Positions 23,656-35,086 of a stretch of 64,000 nucleotides of DNA are shown here, one piece after another (position 1 is the stretch's first letter; the number at the start of each line of letters is the position of its first letter). The DNA is taken from contig OZ020307.1 in assembly GCA_963971305.1 (NCBI GenBank), forward strand, positions 50,031,702 to 50,095,701, in the 5' to 3' direction. Under the pieces are notes generated by a model, which had not been told where the DNA came from, did no database searches, and worked only from the letters and a program-made list of their open reading frames with translations. The position numbers and the translations under genes were made by a program. The stretch is from Arcuatula senhousia (taxonomy: Eukaryota > Mollusca > Bivalvia > Mytilida > Mytilidae).

Positions 23656-24896
23656 TCAAATATTCATAAAATTTATCTTACAATCTATACATGTATGCCT
23701 TTATTCATTAATAAAAATATCAAATACTCCAGAAAATGCATCTGTATGTTCATATAAAAAATTTAAAATAATCGGTGCAAAGCTGTTTTATGACCTAGAG
23801 CATAGTACATACAAAATTAATTTTAATTTGTTGAAAAAAGAAAAGACCAAGAACTACAATTTCATGCAGCATATAGCGATCGATACATGGGAAAAGTGTG
23901 AGCTTACACACAAAACTTAAGGACAAGAGATGGTACAAGTCAAGATTTTGACCCAGTGCTCAGGAATATCACATACATACATGTGCATGTACATGTTGTC
24001 ACACCCCCCCCCCCCCCCCCCTTCTTTTAAATTATATAAACATGGTCAAGATAAAAAATCAAATGTATTTTATAACAGTTCCTTCTATCGAATTGAAATT
24101 ATAGCATGGCTTTAATGTAGATAAAAAATCTCTACTATGGAATTAAAGACAACTAGCACAAAATGCATCAAATTTAAAACCAACAAAATGACAGAATCAA
24201 TCAGCTGATCATTGGATTCCGTTTGGGTTTTTTCCAACTTTTTTGTTGTTGTTGCTTTTCTATCTAAATATCAACAATTAAGACTTACCCCATATCAATC
24301 TAAATCCTAGAGTATTCAATTAAAAACAGCGTGTCCTTTTAAAACGAGGGAGAATCCGTAAAAATTATTATTTACACAAAAGATCTATTTTGATTCTTTC
24401 TGACACTGACCTTGGCGACCTTGCTCGACTTAGTTGTTTCCCCTTCCATAAAATACCGCGGGAAAACTCAGTTATCTTTTTCCCGCACTATTTTTTTAAC
24501 TTTAAAAAAAATTTTGGGCCCTTGTGTTTTTTTTTTCCATATTCTAACCTCTGTGTCGGATTTAGCTGAGATAATTAATCTAAGTTATAATTTTCTCAGG
24601 ATTTGGCAAGCAGATGCAGGGGACCAAAATTACCCTCCCTTTTTTTAGCATCTAAATGGGGTTTAAAAAAATATTTTCTCAGCAACTATGGATTTTGAAA
24701 AATCTCCATTTTCTATTTCAATTGCTTAATTGGTAAGTATTAATTCTAAAGAGTTTTCCACTTGAAATCTAGCCCTAATATTTATATCAACTTTTGGGGG
24801 GGGGGGGGTTCAAAACACAAGACCTGAAGTTTGGTTTAGCTATCATGACAAAAAATATTTTACCATTGATTACAATATTGTTTGATTTAGCCACAA

Positions 24897-24931
24897 CATA
24901 GACCTGTATATTAATAATATACAGGTCTATG
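24897..24931. repeat. Perfect 16-bp stem hairpin
   Basis: CATAGACCTGTATATT (24897-24912), a three-base loop, and AATATACAGGTCTATG (24916-24931). Confidence 0.85.
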
Positions 24932-24961
24932 GCCACAAACATGTAAAATTGTACAATAAAG

Positions 24962-25067
24962 CACAGGGACTTGCTCCCCTCTATCAATATTTTGTTAAAG
25001 TGGTTTTTTTTTCGTACCGCACATTGACTTTAACAAAAATATTGATAGAGTGGAGCAAGTCCCTGTG
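24962..25067. repeat. Hairpin with arms of about 40 bp
   Basis: The left arm starts CACAGGGACTTGCTCC (24962) and ends TTGTTAAAGT (25001). The right arm runs from ACTTTAACAA (25027) to GGAGCAAGTCCCTGTG (25067). There are few mismatches and the spacer is about 25 bp. Possibly a small fold-back MITE. Confidence 0.8.
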
Positions 25068-25749
25068 AATAAAGTTTGAATGATAACTGAGAAAATTATG
25101 TTATCAATTTCTCTGATGATAATTAGTAATTTGATGGTTTTACGTAATATCAAAACGGTCATAAATTTGTTATTTACAACACCTTTTAATTGGAGAGACT
25201 ACAAAAAAAATGTAAATGTGTAATAATTTTCAATTCTTTCAGGGAAAACATTAAAATATGTTATATGGATTCAAAATATGTAAAAAAAAAAATATCAATG
25301 GCACAATTTCAGAAATTTACTCACTTTCGTCATTATGCAGTATCAGTGTCAATTAATTCATATAAAACTTTATTTTAAAATAAAAAAAATCGCTTTCATA
25401 TTATATGATAGAGTGTAAAACATTGGCTGCCAGCTTTTCCAATATAATTAGATATTTATCAAAAATAATGTATTTATCAGCGGTTAATCAGATATTAATA
25501 CCTACACTCAAGAATACAAAAGAGATTTTCCTCCTCATTACGGTCAATAAATATTATTGATAAGGGGCAAAGTGGTAGAGTTTTAAACATAGCCAAACAA
25601 GCCTACAGCTGTATTATATAATATTGAGTAACCATATTGACCGGTGATTATCAAGCCGTCCCATTGTAAACCAAACACACGCCAGAACATGTCTATACAA
25701 AGCGGTAGCGGTCAATATTAATCAGGGTGCCACATTGATAAATGTGTGA

Positions 25750-25870
25750 ATAATTTGACATAATACTAACGGATTCGCCGGTACCATATGCCCCTTCTCA
25801 TGGAAAATTTATAGTAGCGGTTGAACCCTTGGTACCGATTATTCAGCTGCTTTCGACCTATCATCAGCAG
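25750..25870 (+). other. Putative 5' UTR exon of the Kelch-like gene
   Basis: The segment is less AT-rich than its surroundings and ends in a strong donor, CATCAGCAG|GTAAGT, at 25870/25871. The matching acceptor, ttatttattacag at 27330-27342, lies 12 bases before the Kelch-like ATG. The 5' limit is a guess and the exon is inferred only from splice signals. Confidence 0.4.
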
Positions 25871-26407
25871 GTAAGTCTTTCAGATTTTTAAAAAAGTACT
25901 TAATTCTAATTTTCATGGATTTTTTTTGTTTTTGTTTTTGAAATATTAGTTTTGCTCTGGAAGCATTTCTGTAATAGTTATACATGTATCTTTCCCTACA
26001 GTTCATATAAATGGTCTCCTCTCTGATACTATATATATTTTGGAATCAATTTCCAATATCTGCTAACCTGGAATTCAGTGCGAATTTCAGTGCCAGATTT
26101 TCAAAACAATGATATCATTTACTATGATGCATTTGAAAATGGGTAAAAAATCAGCTAAGCCATAATACAAAAACGATGAAGTTCTGACTTTAATAAAATT
26201 ATACATGTTATTCAAAATCTTGGTTTACATACATACTTTTAACAGGATATATTATAATCATGAAGAGATTTGTATAACATGTATAACATTGAACATTAAA
26301 TAATTTCGTATAGTTTTACTTGAATAAAAAACCGCTATTCATATCCTTTTCACACGGAAATCCGAGCACGTTTTAAGGTAAAGTATTTTAACGCATGTAC
26401 ATTAATA

Positions 26408-27116
26408 ACAAGAATATGTCCAAAAGAAATAATGCCCCATCTTGCAATTACCAATTTGGCAAACCATATATAATGTTGATTTTATTATCTTTTTTTGTAT
26501 GCTCATATCCTGATGGGTATGGATATTGAGTTTCATGATCATGATGATGGAATGATTGTTTTAAACTAAAGATAAATCTACGAAAAACAGCCCCTTTTTA
26601 CCATGAAGTTGGTACAATTTTATATTCTGATGTATATGTGTAAAAAGTGTCATGATAGTACCACACTTCTTTTATGGTAAAGTAGCTTGTGTAACTTCAC
26701 CCCGTAGAAAAAAAAACTAAGTATAACCCCCTTTTTCATGTTATCAATCAACCCTTAGTTGATAAAAGGTAGGTTCAATTTTATGACGATTTTTGTTTGT
26801 CCATATCCTGATGTATATGTGTACAAATTTTCATTATGGTACCACAATATTCATGGTAAAGTAAATTCAACCTATAGGAAAACCTTAGTATAGCACCCCT
26901 TTTTCTGTGACAGATCAACCCGTAGTTGATTAGGCAGGTTCAAATTCATGATGATTTTGTTGGTCCATATCCTGGTGAACATGTGCATAAAGTTTCATGA
27001 TGATACCATACTTACTTCATGGTAAAGTAACTTCAACATGAAGGTACACTTGGCGAGACGAACGGACGGACGAAAACATCAAAACACCATGCCCCTACTT
27101 TTGTAGAAGGGACATA
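26408..27116 (-). mobile_element. Tandem-unit repeat element with ATGTCC ends, HINE-like
   Basis: At least three units of about 160-180 bp ('tgtacaaattttcat.atggtaccaca', 'catggtaaagta.ctt') lie between 'caagaatatgtcc' (26408) and 'gtagaagggacataatg' (27118). The outer arms ATGTCC/GGACAT are inverted, and a GACGAACGGACGGACG tract sits inside the right end. This layout matches the other elements, but the terminal hairpins are weak. It lies in the putative 5' UTR intron of the Kelch-like gene. Confidence 0.5.
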
Positions 27117-27354
27117 ATGACATTTCTGTATAACTCATATCCATTGTCAAGCAACAGCTACATTGACTCAGAATTGATCAAAACTAGTATGTAGCTTTTC
27201 CCTATACTTTTGGCGGATGCATCGATGTAAACAACAAAACTAAATAAAAAAATGTATTTTCAAAGAGACAAATGTTGCAAAAACATAGCTGAATTTCATG
27301 GGTACACATATACTCTATCTCATTTTTTTTTATTTATTACAGATAAAACCCAAC

Positions 27355-29088
27355 ATGTCGGAGGGCACAGCAACTGATCTCATGCGTCGGATTTGTTCTT
27401 TGTATGAAGAGCAACGATACACAGACGTAGTTATCCAAGTCGAGAACCAGTCTTTTCCATGCCATAAGATAATTCTCTCAGCAGCCTCAAGTTACTTCGA
27501 TGCTATGTTTTCGTCCGAAATGAAAGAATCAAAAATGAACGAAATCTTTTTACACGACGTGTGTGCAAAGACTTTTAATGATGTTCTTTCCTTCATCTAT
27601 AGCAACAAGGACATTATAAGTCATGAAAGTGCAGAAGATGTCTTGCGAACAGCCTCCATGTTGCAAATTGAAAACCTCCAACACAAATGCGAAATTTTCA
27701 TGGCCGAAAACATAAATACAGATAATTGCGTAGGAATGTGGAAATTGGCAAAACATTTCAATTACGAAAATCTCAAAATGCGAAGTTTTCCAAAAATTCT
27801 TCATAACTTTCTTGAAATCTCAGACTCTCATGATTTCTTCAATTTAGAGAAAGATGATATAATCGATATTATCAAAGATGATGACCTTAAAGTTGACGAT
27901 GAAGATGAAATTTGCCACGTGGTTTTCAAATGGATTAAACACGATGAGAATAGGAGAAAACACTATCTACCAGAATTACTTCAAAATGTAAGACTGACAC
28001 TTTTGAGTCTTGATTATGTTTTAGATGAACTAGATACGAATTCACTTATAAGCGAATTCCCTACTTGTGTAAATGCCGTGAAAAACGCTATCAAATACCT
28101 TGCCATGCCCGCGCGAAGACAGGTACTTGCACACGCTAATGACGAATTTAGGACAGTATCGAACAAAACTAACATGATAACGGTCATTGGTCGTCGATAC
28201 AGGAAAGGTGGCGATACATCTCTTGAATTTATCGGCTACGATATGAAAAGCAAGAAATGGGTATCGATGCACAATTATGCCCCGCCTTACGATATCGGGG
28301 AAGATTTTGCGGTGTGTTCGTATGGCGATGACATTTTTATCACCGGTGGCACAAGAAATATGGAGAGTTGTTTACGATATTCAGCCAAGTTTGCCCAATG
28401 GCGAGACAGATCAAAGCTATGCAAGGGAAGATACAGACATGCAATGGTCGCAGTTAAGTCGTCTCTATATGTTCTCGGCGGGTACAACTTTGGCACGCTA
28501 AGTTGTATCGAGGAGTACGACATGGGAATCGAAACGTGGAAACAGATTGGAGTCTTAGAAAGTGGTGTAGACGCAACATCAGCCTCTGCGCTTGGTGACA
28601 ACATATACGTTTTTGGGGGCTGGCTCGGATTTGCACAAGAAACTGCATCAATCCAGTGCTTTGATACAAGAACCAAAACCAGCTACCAGGTCGGGTCTCT
28701 TCCCCACCCATGCAAGTACACAAGAGCCTTAACCATTAACAATCGTATCCAAATCATCACCCCGCAAGGTGACCTTATTTCATATACCCCACACGATGGG
28801 TCAAAGGTCATGAGTACTTTAAAGGATTTTTCAAGGAGGAACTTTGGTCTCTATATCGATGGCAACGGGATGTATATTTTAGGGGGAGAGAAAGAAACGG
28901 CTAGCGATAGTTCAGAAGGCGACATATGCAACGATGCAATAATAGTTACGGAACACGAAAGCAAGAGAGTGGACTGGATGAAACTACCCGTTCCAATGGA
29001 AGTTTACGGCTGTGTTAGGACTGTTGTGAATAAGAAATATTCGCTTGTAGACTTTGAAAAGGCTCTTCTAGAATTCGACATTAACTAG
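27355..29088 (+). CDS. Kelch-like protein (BTB-BACK-Kelch), probable Cullin-3 substrate adaptor
   Basis: 577 residues in one coding exon. I place the start at 27355 (MSEGTATDLM). The in-frame ATG at 27298 lies before a splice acceptor (ttattacag|ATAAAA, 27342/27343), so the upstream 19 codons are probably intron. BTB covers about 10-120, with YTDVVIQVENQSFPCHKIILSA and the usual H-K-I-L-A-S-S-Y-F pattern; BACK covers about 125-245, with WKLAKHFNYENL. Kelch repeats follow from about 275 to 570: GG pairs occur at 331-332 (ITGG), 375-376 (LGG), 421-422 (FGG) and 510-511 (LGG), each followed by the typical Y/W spacing. KLHL proteins of this layout bind Cullin-3 through BTB and recruit substrates through the Kelch propeller for ubiquitination. 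Some blades are degenerate. The human orthologue cannot be named; bivalves have many such genes. Confidence 0.92.
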   Translation: MSEGTATDLMRRICSLYEEQRYTDVVIQVENQSFPCHKIILSAASSYFDAMFSSEMKESKMNEIFLHDVCAKTFNDVLSFIYSNKDIISHESAEDVLRTASMLQIENLQHKCEIFMAENINTDNCVGMWKLAKHFNYENLKMRSFPKILHNFLEISDSHDFFNLEKDDIIDIIKDDDLKVDDEDEICHVVFKWIKHDENRRKHYLPELLQNVRLTLLSLDYVLDELDTNSLISEFPTCVNAVKNAIKYLAMPARRQVLAHANDEFRTVSNKTNMITVIGRRYRKGGDTSLEFIGYDMKSKKWVSMHNYAPPYDIGEDFAVCSYGDDIFITGGTRNMESCLRYSAKFAQWRDRSKLCKGRYRHAMVAVKSSLYVLGGYNFGTLSCIEEYDMGIETWKQIGVLESGVDATSASALGDNIYVFGGWLGFAQETASIQCFDTRTKTSYQVGSLPHPCKYTRALTINNRIQIITPQGDLISYTPHDGSKVMSTLKDFSRRNFGLYIDGNGMYILGGEKETASDSSEGDICNDAIIVTEHESKRVDWMKLPVPMEVYGCVRTVVNKKYSLVDFEKALLEFDIN

Positions 29089-29677
29089 AAATATACCCCA
29101 TGACCGTCCACAGTGCCTTTGTGAAATCTTGACTTGGCACTTCATGCCACAAACCATTGATAGAAAGCTGTATGTTTAGTTAGGTTTCCGTATATTGATA
29201 TAGTTATCTGTCAGCTCACAAGTTACACCGCTACCTCAAAGGTTTTAACGCACCGTAATTTTTCCGAAAAGGAGTAATATCAGCATTTACCGATGAAACG
29301 TGCATCTTTTTTTTTGTAAATGTCATTTTCAATTTTATAGAAAGTCTATCAATGACAGACAATGACCTAGGGCATATGATGTCCGAGTATTTATTTTTAT
29401 ATTTATTTAATTATTTATTTATTTTAATTTATTTTATGAAAACTGATATAATCAAATTGAATGAAACGTAATTGCTTTTGGCACAAAGCGTGTCATGTCA
29501 AGCTTTAAATATTAAGTTAAAAAATGAATTTATTTCATAAACTGTTGTAGTACTAGGTATAAATCTTATCAAATTTAAATCCACCTGATATTTTAAATTC
29601 CTACTTATAAGTACATTTAATATATTTATTAATAATTATTATATATGTATTTATATCATTTATTTACATTTTACATA
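29089..29677 (+). other. 3' UTR / downstream flank of the Kelch-like gene
   Basis: AT-rich with ATTTATTT runs at 29390-29435 that look like AU-rich elements. The 3' end of the transcript is not defined by sequence. Confidence 0.4.
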
Positions 29678-31148
29678 AACAAGAGGCTCCCAAGAGCCTG
29701 AATCGCTCACCTGAACTACACAGGTACATATATTTGTAGATATTTTTGTGCTTAACCATATGCGATTTAAATTTCTGAAATATCTTTTCGAAAATTTCAC
29801 GACAGGTAGGTCTTAATATGCTGATCACTTTTGATTCTTGCACAATTTTGATATCTGAAACCATTTTTGAGTTATGAGCCAAAAAATACAATTTACCCCT
29901 TTGTTCTATTTTTAGCCATGGCAGCCATGATTTTTACAAATAAAAAATCTGAACGAAAGAGTTGTAGCATATAAGCTATTAAACAAGTGTGCCATGTTAA
30001 GATGCAGTTGGTTTTACCTTGTCAAATAAGTTAATCTTTGAAATTCAGGGGAAAAGTAATGAAAAATGGTAAATTTTGTTGTTTAAAGGATAATAACTCC
30101 TAAAAGAATTGGTCCTACAGCTTTGACCTAAATACATGAAATGTAGATCTTGATGTGCTTAATCATATGCAACTTAAATTTTTGAAATATCTTGTATAGT
30201 TTTCAAGATACAGGGCTAAATAAGTGAAAAAAATTGAAAAAATCCAGAAAAAGGGCAATAACTACTATGTCGATTGTTGGATCTTCTTGAATATTTGATA
30301 GCAGGTAAATCTTGAGATGCTGATCACTTTTGTCTCCCATCAGAATTTTGATATCTGTTACTATTTTTGAGTAATTAGCAAAAAACTGCAATTTACCCCT
30401 ATGTTCTATTTATAGCCACGGCGGCCATATTTTTTTTACGAATCAAAAATCTGAACGATAGAATTGTAGCATTTATGATATTCAACAACTGTGCCAAGTT
30501 TGGTTGAAGTTGGATGTATGGTGTCAGACAAGTTAATCAATGAAATTCAGGGGAAAAGTAATGAAAAATGGTAAATTTTGACGCTTTAAGGGCCATAACT
30601 CCTAAAAGAAATGGTTATACAGCTTTGACCTTATTACATGAAATGTAGATCTTGATGTGTTTAATCATATGCAATTTGAATTTTTAAAATATCTTGTATA
30701 GTTTTCAAGATATAGGGCTAAATAAGTGCAAAATTTTGAAAAAATCCAGAAAAAGGGCAATAACTCCTACATCGGTTGTTGGATCTTCTTGAAAATTTCT
30801 AGGCAGGTAGATCTTGATGTGCTGATTACTTTAGCCCTATGCCAGAATTTTGATATCTGGTACTGTTTTTGAGTTATTAGCAAAAAACTGCAATTTACCC
30901 CTATGTTCTATTTTTAGCCATGGCGGCCATGTTTTATTACGAATCAAAAATCCGAACGATAGTTTTGTACACATAATGCTACTAAACAACTGTACCAAGT
31001 TTGGTTGCAATTGGACTTATGGTGTCGGACAAGTTAAAGTTTGAAAAATTGTTAACAGACGACGACGACAGACGACAGACGACAGACGACGACGACGGAC
31101 GCCAAGTGATGGTATAAGCTCCCATGGACCTTCGGTCCAGGTGAGCTA
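29678..31148 (-). mobile_element. HINE-like element, family AGC (complete, reversed)
   Basis: On the minus strand it starts with TAGCTCACCTGGACC, GAA, GGTCCATGGGAGCTT (31148-31110), followed by a (GTC)n microsatellite (31095-31052). It ends with the inverted arm CAGGTGAGC (29712-29704), hairpin AGGCTCTT/GGGAGCCT and tail CTTGTT. The interior has about three units of 280-300 bp ('aaaaagggcaataactcct', 'aatttacccctatgttctat'), a different internal unit from the copies at 16176 and 31647. Confidence 0.8.
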
Positions 31149-31646
31149 AAAAGTTGAATAAAATAAAATATTTTTTTATCATGACTTTGGACTTGGATTC
31201 ATTTCTTCTAGAACAATTGAATAAGTTCAGTTTATCGCAGTGCCATAACGAGGGGTTGTACTAAATCGTGCTAACAACCCCACTCGACAACAGGAAGTAG
31301 ATGTCTGACTGACATGGAAAGGGGGCACGTTACAACTAATCATACTAACGTTTTTCAAATTTATATTCAATCCCTTTAAAGGCAGAGAATTCTGTTACGA
31401 AAAATGTCTATTTTTTGCACTTAAAAAGCTCAGAAAACAGGAAGCAGATGCACGACTGATCTGAAAAGGGGTACGGTAAAACTCATCGTGCTTACATGTA
31501 AGTTGAGTACCAAATAGAAAATAATGATATATGTGGAATAAGAGTACGCGACACAGTCCACAATCAAGCGGAATTTTAACTAAAAGCAACAGATTTTGTT
31601 CTATCTGGAAGTTTTCATTGAAATAGTAGAAGATAATGAGATATGT
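31149..31646. other. Intergenic, dispersed bivalve repeat pieces
   Basis: Contains an 'aaacaggaag' unit fragment (31285-31450) and a minus-strand piece of the dispersed repeat ending 'gtggaataagagtacgcgac' (about 31535-31555). No gene seen. Confidence 0.5.
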
Positions 31647-32712
31647 AACAAGAGGCTCCTAGGAGCCTGAATCGCTCACCTGACCTCAATGTCTGATGGA
31701 ATGAAAAGATTTGTGGTCACCTTAACAGAAATCTCAATAAAGAATCATCATACAATAGTTTTCAATCTATAGGCCAAAAACACGAAAAATCACTATTTTG
31801 GACCTAATAATGGCCATAACCAGGAAAATATAAAGAGATTTTTTATACGTTCCTGCCATAACCCCCTTAATTGTCATCTGACAACATTGACCCAATGAAA
31901 CTTTTGTAGAGCTCAATGAGCCGAAGGTTTAAGCAAGCAACAGCCTGTCTCTAACTGCAATAGCTTTCAATCTATAGGCCAAAACACGAAAAATCACTAT
32001 TTTTTACTTTTAAAGGGCCATAACCCCTCTAATGGGGTCATCAGACAACATTGACCAAATGGAGACTTTTGTAGAGCTCAATTAGCTGAAGGTTTAAGCA
32101 AGCAACAAATTTACTCTAACTGCAATAGTTTTCAATCTATAGGCAAAAAACAAGAAAAATCACTATTTTTTTCATTTTTAAAGGGCCATAACTCCTCTAA
32201 GGGATCATCTGACAACATTGACCCAATGGAAACTTTTGTAGAGCTCAATAAGCTTAAGGTTTAAGCAAGCAAAAGCTTTTCTCTAACTGCAATCGTTTTC
32301 AATCTACAGGCCAAAAACATGAAAAATCACTATTTTTGACCTGTAAAGGGCCACAATCCCTTTAAGGGGTCATCAGACAACATTGACCCAATGGAGACTT
32401 TTGTATGGCTTATGATTTTGAAGAGTCTAAGATCCTTTAGATTTTTTCTATCTGTTTTAGTTTTCAAGTTATAAGCCTTTGAATGTGATTTTACCCCATG
32501 TTCTATTTTTAGTAACAGCAGCCATGTTTGTTGGCAAATCATGAAGCCAAACACAACTTTTAAACATCATGCCCTGATAAATACTTTAAATAAGTTTTGA
32601 AAAATTCCCATCAGTAGTTTCAGAGAAGAAGATTTTTGAAAAAGTAACGGACGGACGATGGACACATGGCGATGACAATAGCTCACTTGACCCTTTGGGT
32701 CAGGTGAGCTAA
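31647..32712 (-). mobile_element. HINE-like element, family AGC (complete, reversed)
   Basis: The minus-strand 5' palindrome is TAGCTCACCTGACCC, AAA, GGGTCAAGTGAGCTA (32712-32679), with a short GTCC tract inside it. The 3' end has arm CAGGTGAGC, hairpin AGGCTCCT/AGGAGCCT and tail CTTGTT (31652-31647). The interior has about four units of 150 bp of the same kind as 16176-17837. Confidence 0.8.
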
Positions 32713-33014
32713 TAAGTGAACGTGACAAAGCCCACATAAACAAGTGACAATTATAAAAGACTAAAATGAAAAACGACCAGCAGCAACAAGGCCAGTAGGC
32801 GCTGCTCACTGTATTGGCCAAGGTCAAAATAAAATGCACACAATTCAAATCTAGTCACATCCCCCATAATACCAATGAGAACTATTGAAGGATCTAAACT
32901 GGAAACAAGGTGAAGGTCAACAGATGCTACTATAACAGTCTAACACTGAGTAATGAGCATATCAAGTTTTATAAACCTATGACTTCTTGCTCTTAAAAAA
33001 ATAAAACTGCCATT
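32713..33014 (-). repeat. Fragment of the dispersed bivalve repeat (minus strand)
   Basis: Read on the minus strand, 32830-32720 ('gtgagcagcgcctactgg', 'gctggtcgttttt', 'gtgggctttgtc') follows the order of the copy at 60990-61090. Confidence 0.45.
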
Positions 33015-33278
33015 ATGTATTAACAAGCCAAAAACAGTAGTCTGACCCCCCTAGTGTATTTTTAGCAACGGCAGCAATGTTTTTCAAAAATCCCCACACC
33101 AGTTCTGTGGGGGATATCCTAAAGTACGACCAGACCAAATTTGGTTTGAATCTGTGCAGCCGTTTCAGAGGAGAAGAAGTTTGAAGAAAAGTTAACAACG
33201 ACGACAGACAACGACGAAGACGACGACAGATGCCAAGTGATGGCAATAGCTCACATGGCCTTTGACCAGGTGAGCTAA
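33015..33278 (-). mobile_element. Family AGC element, truncated (5' end only)
   Basis: It keeps the 5' palindrome TAGCTCACCTGGTC..GGCCATGTGAGCTA (33278-33246), the (GTC)n tract and the first unit with 'gggggtcagactactgtttt' on the minus strand. The 3' hairpin end is missing. Confidence 0.7.
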
Positions 33279-33786
33279 AAATGGTTCAATAGATGGGGAT
33301 GCAACTGTGCTAACTACTTTGACATATGCATGCCAAGTTTCATTATCCTAAGACTTACAGCTGTTGAGATATGGATAAGCTCATAAAACCTTAACATTGA
33401 TATCACATGCATCGAAAATTGCCAGTCTCTCCAGCAGAAATACGGATGCAACTGTGCTACACTACTACTTGGACATATGCATACCAAGTTTCCTTAACAT
33501 AGGACTTGTAGTTCTTTAGATATGGAGAATTCACTATAATTTACTACACATTTACATGCATTAAAAGTGTTATCAGAAGCATTCAAAATGTAAAGTTCCA
33601 TTTTTATTGTAACAACAAAATACATGTAGGTTTAATAACCATGATAACTGACAATACATCATGCATATGTCGCATATTTACCGTAACACGTTTCATAGCA
33701 TAAATACATGTTTATAAAATTAATACCATTTAGAAATAAAATATCTTGTTGATTAAAATCAAATTCTATTCGTGGTAAAAATATAT
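33279..33786. other. Intergenic, two diverged direct units, no gene
   Basis: 'acatatgcatgccaagtttc' near 33321 and 'acatatgcataccaagtttc' near 33471 mark two units about 150 bp apart, a remnant of another tandem-unit element. Confidence 0.5.
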
Positions 33787-34132
33787 AATAAAATAAGTAG
33801 GTTGGTTAAACCACACATAAAAGGTAAAAATATCAAATATAAAACTAATATAAATTAATAAAGAATACATCTAAAATCTAAAAAGCCCAAATTTTCGGCT
33901 TTCAGCCTTCGTCGGGGGCAGAGCAAAGAAAAAAATCACGACCGCCACGGTCTGAGGACAAAACCAGACCATGGCGGTCGTGATTTTTTTCTTTGCTCTG
34001 CCCCCGACGAAGGCTGAAAGCCGAAAATTTGGGCTTTTTAGATTTTAGATGTATTCTTTATTAATTTATATTAGTTTTATATTTGATATTTTTACCTTTT
34101 ATGTGTGGTTTCACCAACCTACTTATTTTATT
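33787..34132. repeat. Long near-perfect palindrome (fold-back), arms 168 bp, loop 10 bp
   Basis: The left arm 33787-33954 and right arm 33965-34132 are reverse complements with only a few mismatches (for example CCACGG against CCATGG beside the loop). The centre is CGGTCTG-aggacaaaac-CAGACC. The outer two thirds of each arm are AT-rich. The inner part is GC-richer ('gccttcgtcgggggcagagc'). No gene is contained; frames through it are chance. Confidence 0.95.
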
Positions 34133-34480
34133 GTCTCCATTTTAACTTGCCACACCACAACATTTATTAATCTAAAAATATATAACACATGTGCATTGAG
34201 AATTCTATCAAAATCAAATAATGTATACCTAAGCCCTGAGATTTTTTGCACTTAATCTATATAAAAACAACACTCTTTTTCAAATCATACAAAATATAAG
34301 TATATAAACAGTGCAACATATGAAATGTATGCTAAAAGTTCTTTCTAACTAATCATCATAAAATAAACAACAGTAAACATACATGTACATGAAGTTACAT
34401 GTTGGATAAAACAAATGAATGAAAAAAAACCCATAAAATAGAAAGAATATGAACTTATTTGGCCTCCTATTTTATGAAAA
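34133..34480. other. Intergenic AT-rich, nothing identified
   Basis: No gene or repeat end recognised. Confidence 0.5.
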
Positions 34481-35080
34481 AACTAGATGGAGCCTTCCCC
34501 GGAAGGCATATGTCGCCTGCGTATCTATATTTGTTCGCCAAACAGGAAGCAGTTAATTTTCGGGCATTAAATCTCCTCACACCTTAAAGTACTATGCAAT
34601 GAAGCTACATACCAAATATCAAGAGGCTGTGGCATGTAGTTGCCTGGAAAACTGCGACGAAAATTTGGCATCGATGTCCATTATATATAAAACATTAAGT
34701 ATTCGTCAAACAGGAAGTCGTTATTTTTCGGGCATAAAATCGCTTTACACCTCATAGTACTATGCAATGAAGCTATATACCAAATATCAAGAGGCTGTGG
34801 CATGTAGTTGCCTAGAAAAATGCGACGAAAATTTTGCATCTATGTCTATTATATATATAACATTAAGTATTCGTCAAACAGGAAGTAGTTATTTTTCGGG
34901 CATAAAATCGCTTTACACCTTACAGTACTACGCAATGAAGCTACATACCAAATATCAAGAGGCTGTGGCATGTAGTTGCCTGGAAAACTGCGACGGAAAT
35001 TTTTGTGACGCCGCAGGACGACGGATAGTGCCAAAGTAACCCCTATATGTCGCTTCTGCAACACGTTGCAGGCGACATAA
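34481..35080 (-). mobile_element. HINE-like element, family ATGTCGCCTGC
   Basis: On the minus strand the 5' palindrome is ATGTCGCCTGCAAC..GTTGCAGAAGCGACAT (35078-35047). The 3' end has the inverted arm CGCAGGCGACAT (34521-34510), hairpin GCCTTCCGGGGAAGGC (34507-34492) and tail TCCATCTAGTT. The interior holds three tandem units of about 150 bp ('tcaaacaggaagtagttatt', 'accaaatatcaagaggctgt'). Confidence 0.8.
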
Positions 35081-35086
35081 TGAAAG

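Larger units (their letters stand above)
23656..25749. other. Intergenic; homopolymer runs and two hairpins, no gene seen
   Basis: No coding region supported. It has a poly-C run at about 24003-24022, a poly-G run at about 24795-24808, and the two inverted repeats listed separately at 24897-24931 and 24962-25067. Confidence 0.55.

Noticed and set aside
24003..24022. Poly-C run (and poly-G at 24795) as G-quadruplex regulators
   Set aside because: Plain homopolymers in intergenic DNA, and lengths are unreliable in sequencing.
27298..27354. N-terminal extension of the Kelch-like protein (MGTHILYLIFFYLLQIKPN), like a signal peptide
   Set aside because: It overlaps a pyrimidine tract and AG acceptor just before 27343. 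BTB-Kelch proteins are cytosolic.
34049..34255. A 68-codon frame next to the long palindrome
   Set aside because: It reads across a palindrome arm and AT-rich flank; no family features.
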